From: Chthoniobacteraceae bacterium
GTDB lineage: Bacteria; Verrucomicrobiota; Verrucomicrobiia; Chthoniobacterales; Chthoniobacteraceae
Assembly: GCA_947476045.1 (NCBI GenBank)
Contig: CANJNZ010000014.1
Location: forward strand, 1 to 64,000
Direction of reading: 5' to 3'
Length of the DNA stretch: 64,000 bases
Part shown: positions 61,838 through 64,000 of the stretch, one piece after another
Layout: each line of letters begins with the position of its first letter
Position numbering within the stretch: the stretch's first letter is position 1
Notes under the pieces: model-generated
Told to the model about the DNA's origin: nothing
Database searches by the model: none
What the model saw: the letters and a program-made list of their open reading frames with translations, nothing else
Position numbers and translations under genes: made by a program

Positions 61838-62767
61838 TTAAATATCCGAGTGGGTGAGTTCGACAAAAACATCTTCGAGTGTCGCGCGTTTTCGCACGAG
61901 TTCGCGGACGTTCCATTTGCGGTCTGCGGCGAGGCGAAACGCTTCCTCGGAAACATCTGCGTTTGCATCGAGTCGGAGTGTGAAAGTGGTGAATTCGCCG
62001 TCCTGCTCCACTTGCACATCCTTCACACCAGTCATGCGCCCGAACTCCTCGCGCGCCTCCGGTCCGGCTTTCGCCTCGATGCGTAGTTGTCCGGCAGCGC
62101 GGTGGTTTTTGAGAAGATTCTCCGCCGTGTCGCTTGCGCGGATTTTGCCTTTGTGAATCACGACCACGCGCGAGCACATGATTTCCACCTCCGGCAAAAT
62201 ATGAGTGCTGATCAAAACTGTGCGCCGCTGTGCGAGGTTTTTGATCAATTCGCGCACGCTGCGGATTTGATTTGGATCGAGACCAATCGTCGGCTCATCC
62301 AAAATCAACAAATCCGGATCATGCACCAGTGCATCCGCCAGACCCACGCGCTGGCGGTAGCCCTTCGACAGAGCACCGATCATCTTTTTCTCCACATCGC
62401 GCAACGAGCAAAGCTCGATGGCCTCGCCGACAGCTTCCGAAACTTTCCCGCGCGCGACGCCCTTCAAATGGGCGCGGTAGCGCAGGTATTCGTTCACGCG
62501 CATATCCAGATAAAGCGGTGTGTTTTCGGGCAGATATCCGAGGCGGCGCCGGGCTTCGATGCTCTTTTCGAATACATCAAACCCTGCGATGCTCGCGCTG
62601 CCCGACGTAGGCGGAAGGTAGCCCGTGAGGATTTTCATCGTCGTGCTTTTGCCAGCCCCGTTCGGGCCGAGAAAGCCGACGATTTCGCCCTTCTCCACCT
62701 CGAAACTGATGTCGTTCACCGCGGTGAAGGAGCCGTATTTTTTGCTCAGGTTTTTGACGCTGATCAT
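61838..62767 (-). CDS. gldA: ABC transporter ATPase subunit (GldA-like)
   Basis: A 309-aa cytoplasmic ATPase. Walker A GPNGAGKSTTMK lies at ~34-45, the Q-loop region in LGYLPENTPLY (~76), the signature as ALSKGYRQRVGLADALVHD (~134) and Walker B LLILDEPTIGLDP (~155), with the switch His in LISTHILPEVE. The C-terminal ~85 residues are an accessory domain common in GldA/CcmA-like ATPases of ABC-2 systems. First gene of the four-gene operon; the next gene follows after three bases. Confidence 0.94.
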   Translation of the reverse strand: MISVKNLSKKYGSFTAVNDISFEVEKGEIVGFLGPNGAGKSTTMKILTGYLPPTSGSASIAGFDVFEKSIEARRRLGYLPENTPLYLDMRVNEYLRYRAHLKGVARGKVSEAVGEAIELCSLRDVEKKMIGALSKGYRQRVGLADALVHDPDLLILDEPTIGLDPNQIRSVRELIKNLAQRRTVLISTHILPEVEIMCSRVVVIHKGKIRASDTAENLLKNHRAAGQLRIEAKAGPEAREEFGRMTGVKDVQVEQDGEFTTFTLRLDANADVSEEAFRLAADRKWNVRELVRKRATLEDVFVELTHSDI

Positions 62768-62896
62768 GGGTTTATTCTTTCACAAAGCACTGCCCCGACC
62801 GACATGCGACGCACATCGCCGAAACATAGGGGCGCGAGAAGTATCAGGCCTGCCATGCTTGGCAAGTGACGCTTTGTTATTCACGCGCGTTCAGAC

Positions 62897-62915
62897 ACGC
62901 GAGTCGTCCTCGCGT
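62897..62915 (-). terminator. possible hairpin downstream of ilvC
   Basis: ACGCGAG (62897-62903) and CTCGCGT (62909-62915) form a perfect 7-bp stem with a 5-base loop, 49 bases past the ilvC stop. No T-run follows on the minus strand, so termination there is uncertain. Confidence 0.3.
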
Positions 62916-62963
62916 TGAATAAAATCTCGCTCATTTTGCGGGCATAAAAACCCGCGTCTGCAC

Positions 62964-63986
<1,023 letters not shown>

Positions 63987-64000
63987 AGAAAAGGGGGCGG

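Overview
The window is GC-rich bacterial chromosome carrying 46 supported protein genes (one cut by the left edge), one tRNA-Leu and several hairpin terminators. I see no rRNA, prophage, insertion sequence or CRISPR array, and no gene-free stretch longer than 300 bases. The organism is most likely a verrucomicrobial bacterium close to Chthoniobacter/Spartobacteria (inference). Pointers are three proteins opening with a LEP-SRIAPA-type (LEPR-XLL-like) N-terminal motif, a Verru_Chthon cassette D pseudopilin, a PPC-domain protein of Planctomycetes/Verrucomicrobia type and a three-domain IspG. An outer membrane with LPS is indicated by kdtA (waaA) and lptD; dnaN, thrS, ilvC, trxA, ubiE and dxr mark it as core chromosome.

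Layout. 1-4.9 kb: a truncated FG-GAP LEPR-XLL protein, a DUF4915/TIGR03032 protein, an 864-aa repeat-built LEPR-XLL protein and a small membrane protein. 4.9-12.7 kb: thrS without a TGS domain but with a large insert, a half-size TauE/SafE protein, trxA, a Pro-rich tail-anchored protein with a repeated KKET motif, a sugar-nucleotide epimerase, an M20 peptidase and an unknown membrane protein. 12.7-25 kb: an alpha-2-macroglobulin gene translationally coupled to pbpC, then kdtA facing lptD tail to tail. 25-30.7 kb: cdsA-dxr-rseP-ispG, which joins phospholipid synthesis, the MEP isoprenoid pathway and envelope proteolysis. 30.7-38.3 kb: a GH75-like lipoprotein, a CHASE2 protein, a PPC-repeat protein, an orphan pseudopilin and a YhaM-like nuclease. 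38.3-46.3 kb: a 1426-aa Gly-rich FG-GAP LEPR-XLL protein, divergent from a tightly overlapped operon of CbiX-like chelatase, Fe-S protein, amidohydrolase and D,D-carboxypeptidase. 46.5-54.9 kb: an NtrC-type regulator, manA, DUF971, YggS, a LysR regulator, mtnP, a lipoprotein, a TolC-like protein and dnaN. 55-64 kb: tRNA-Leu(CAG), a REC-HK-REC kinase divergent from ubiE, a GldA/GldF/GldG/DUF4340 transporter operon, and ilvC.

Common themes are envelope building (pbpC/A2M, dacF, kdtA/lptD, Gld operon, TolC) and large secreted repeat proteins. Amidohydrolase, mtnP and ubiE could belong to futalosine-type menaquinone synthesis, but this is weak inference. Two genome-wide habits stand out. Start codons almost never have a Shine-Dalgarno sequence and are often preceded by CC. 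Convergent genes are packed end to end with little or no room for terminators.

The least explained items are the LEPR-XLL proteins, the CbiX/Fe-S pair whose cysteine spacing copies siroheme sulfite/nitrite reductases, the KKET-motif membrane protein and the insert in ThrS.
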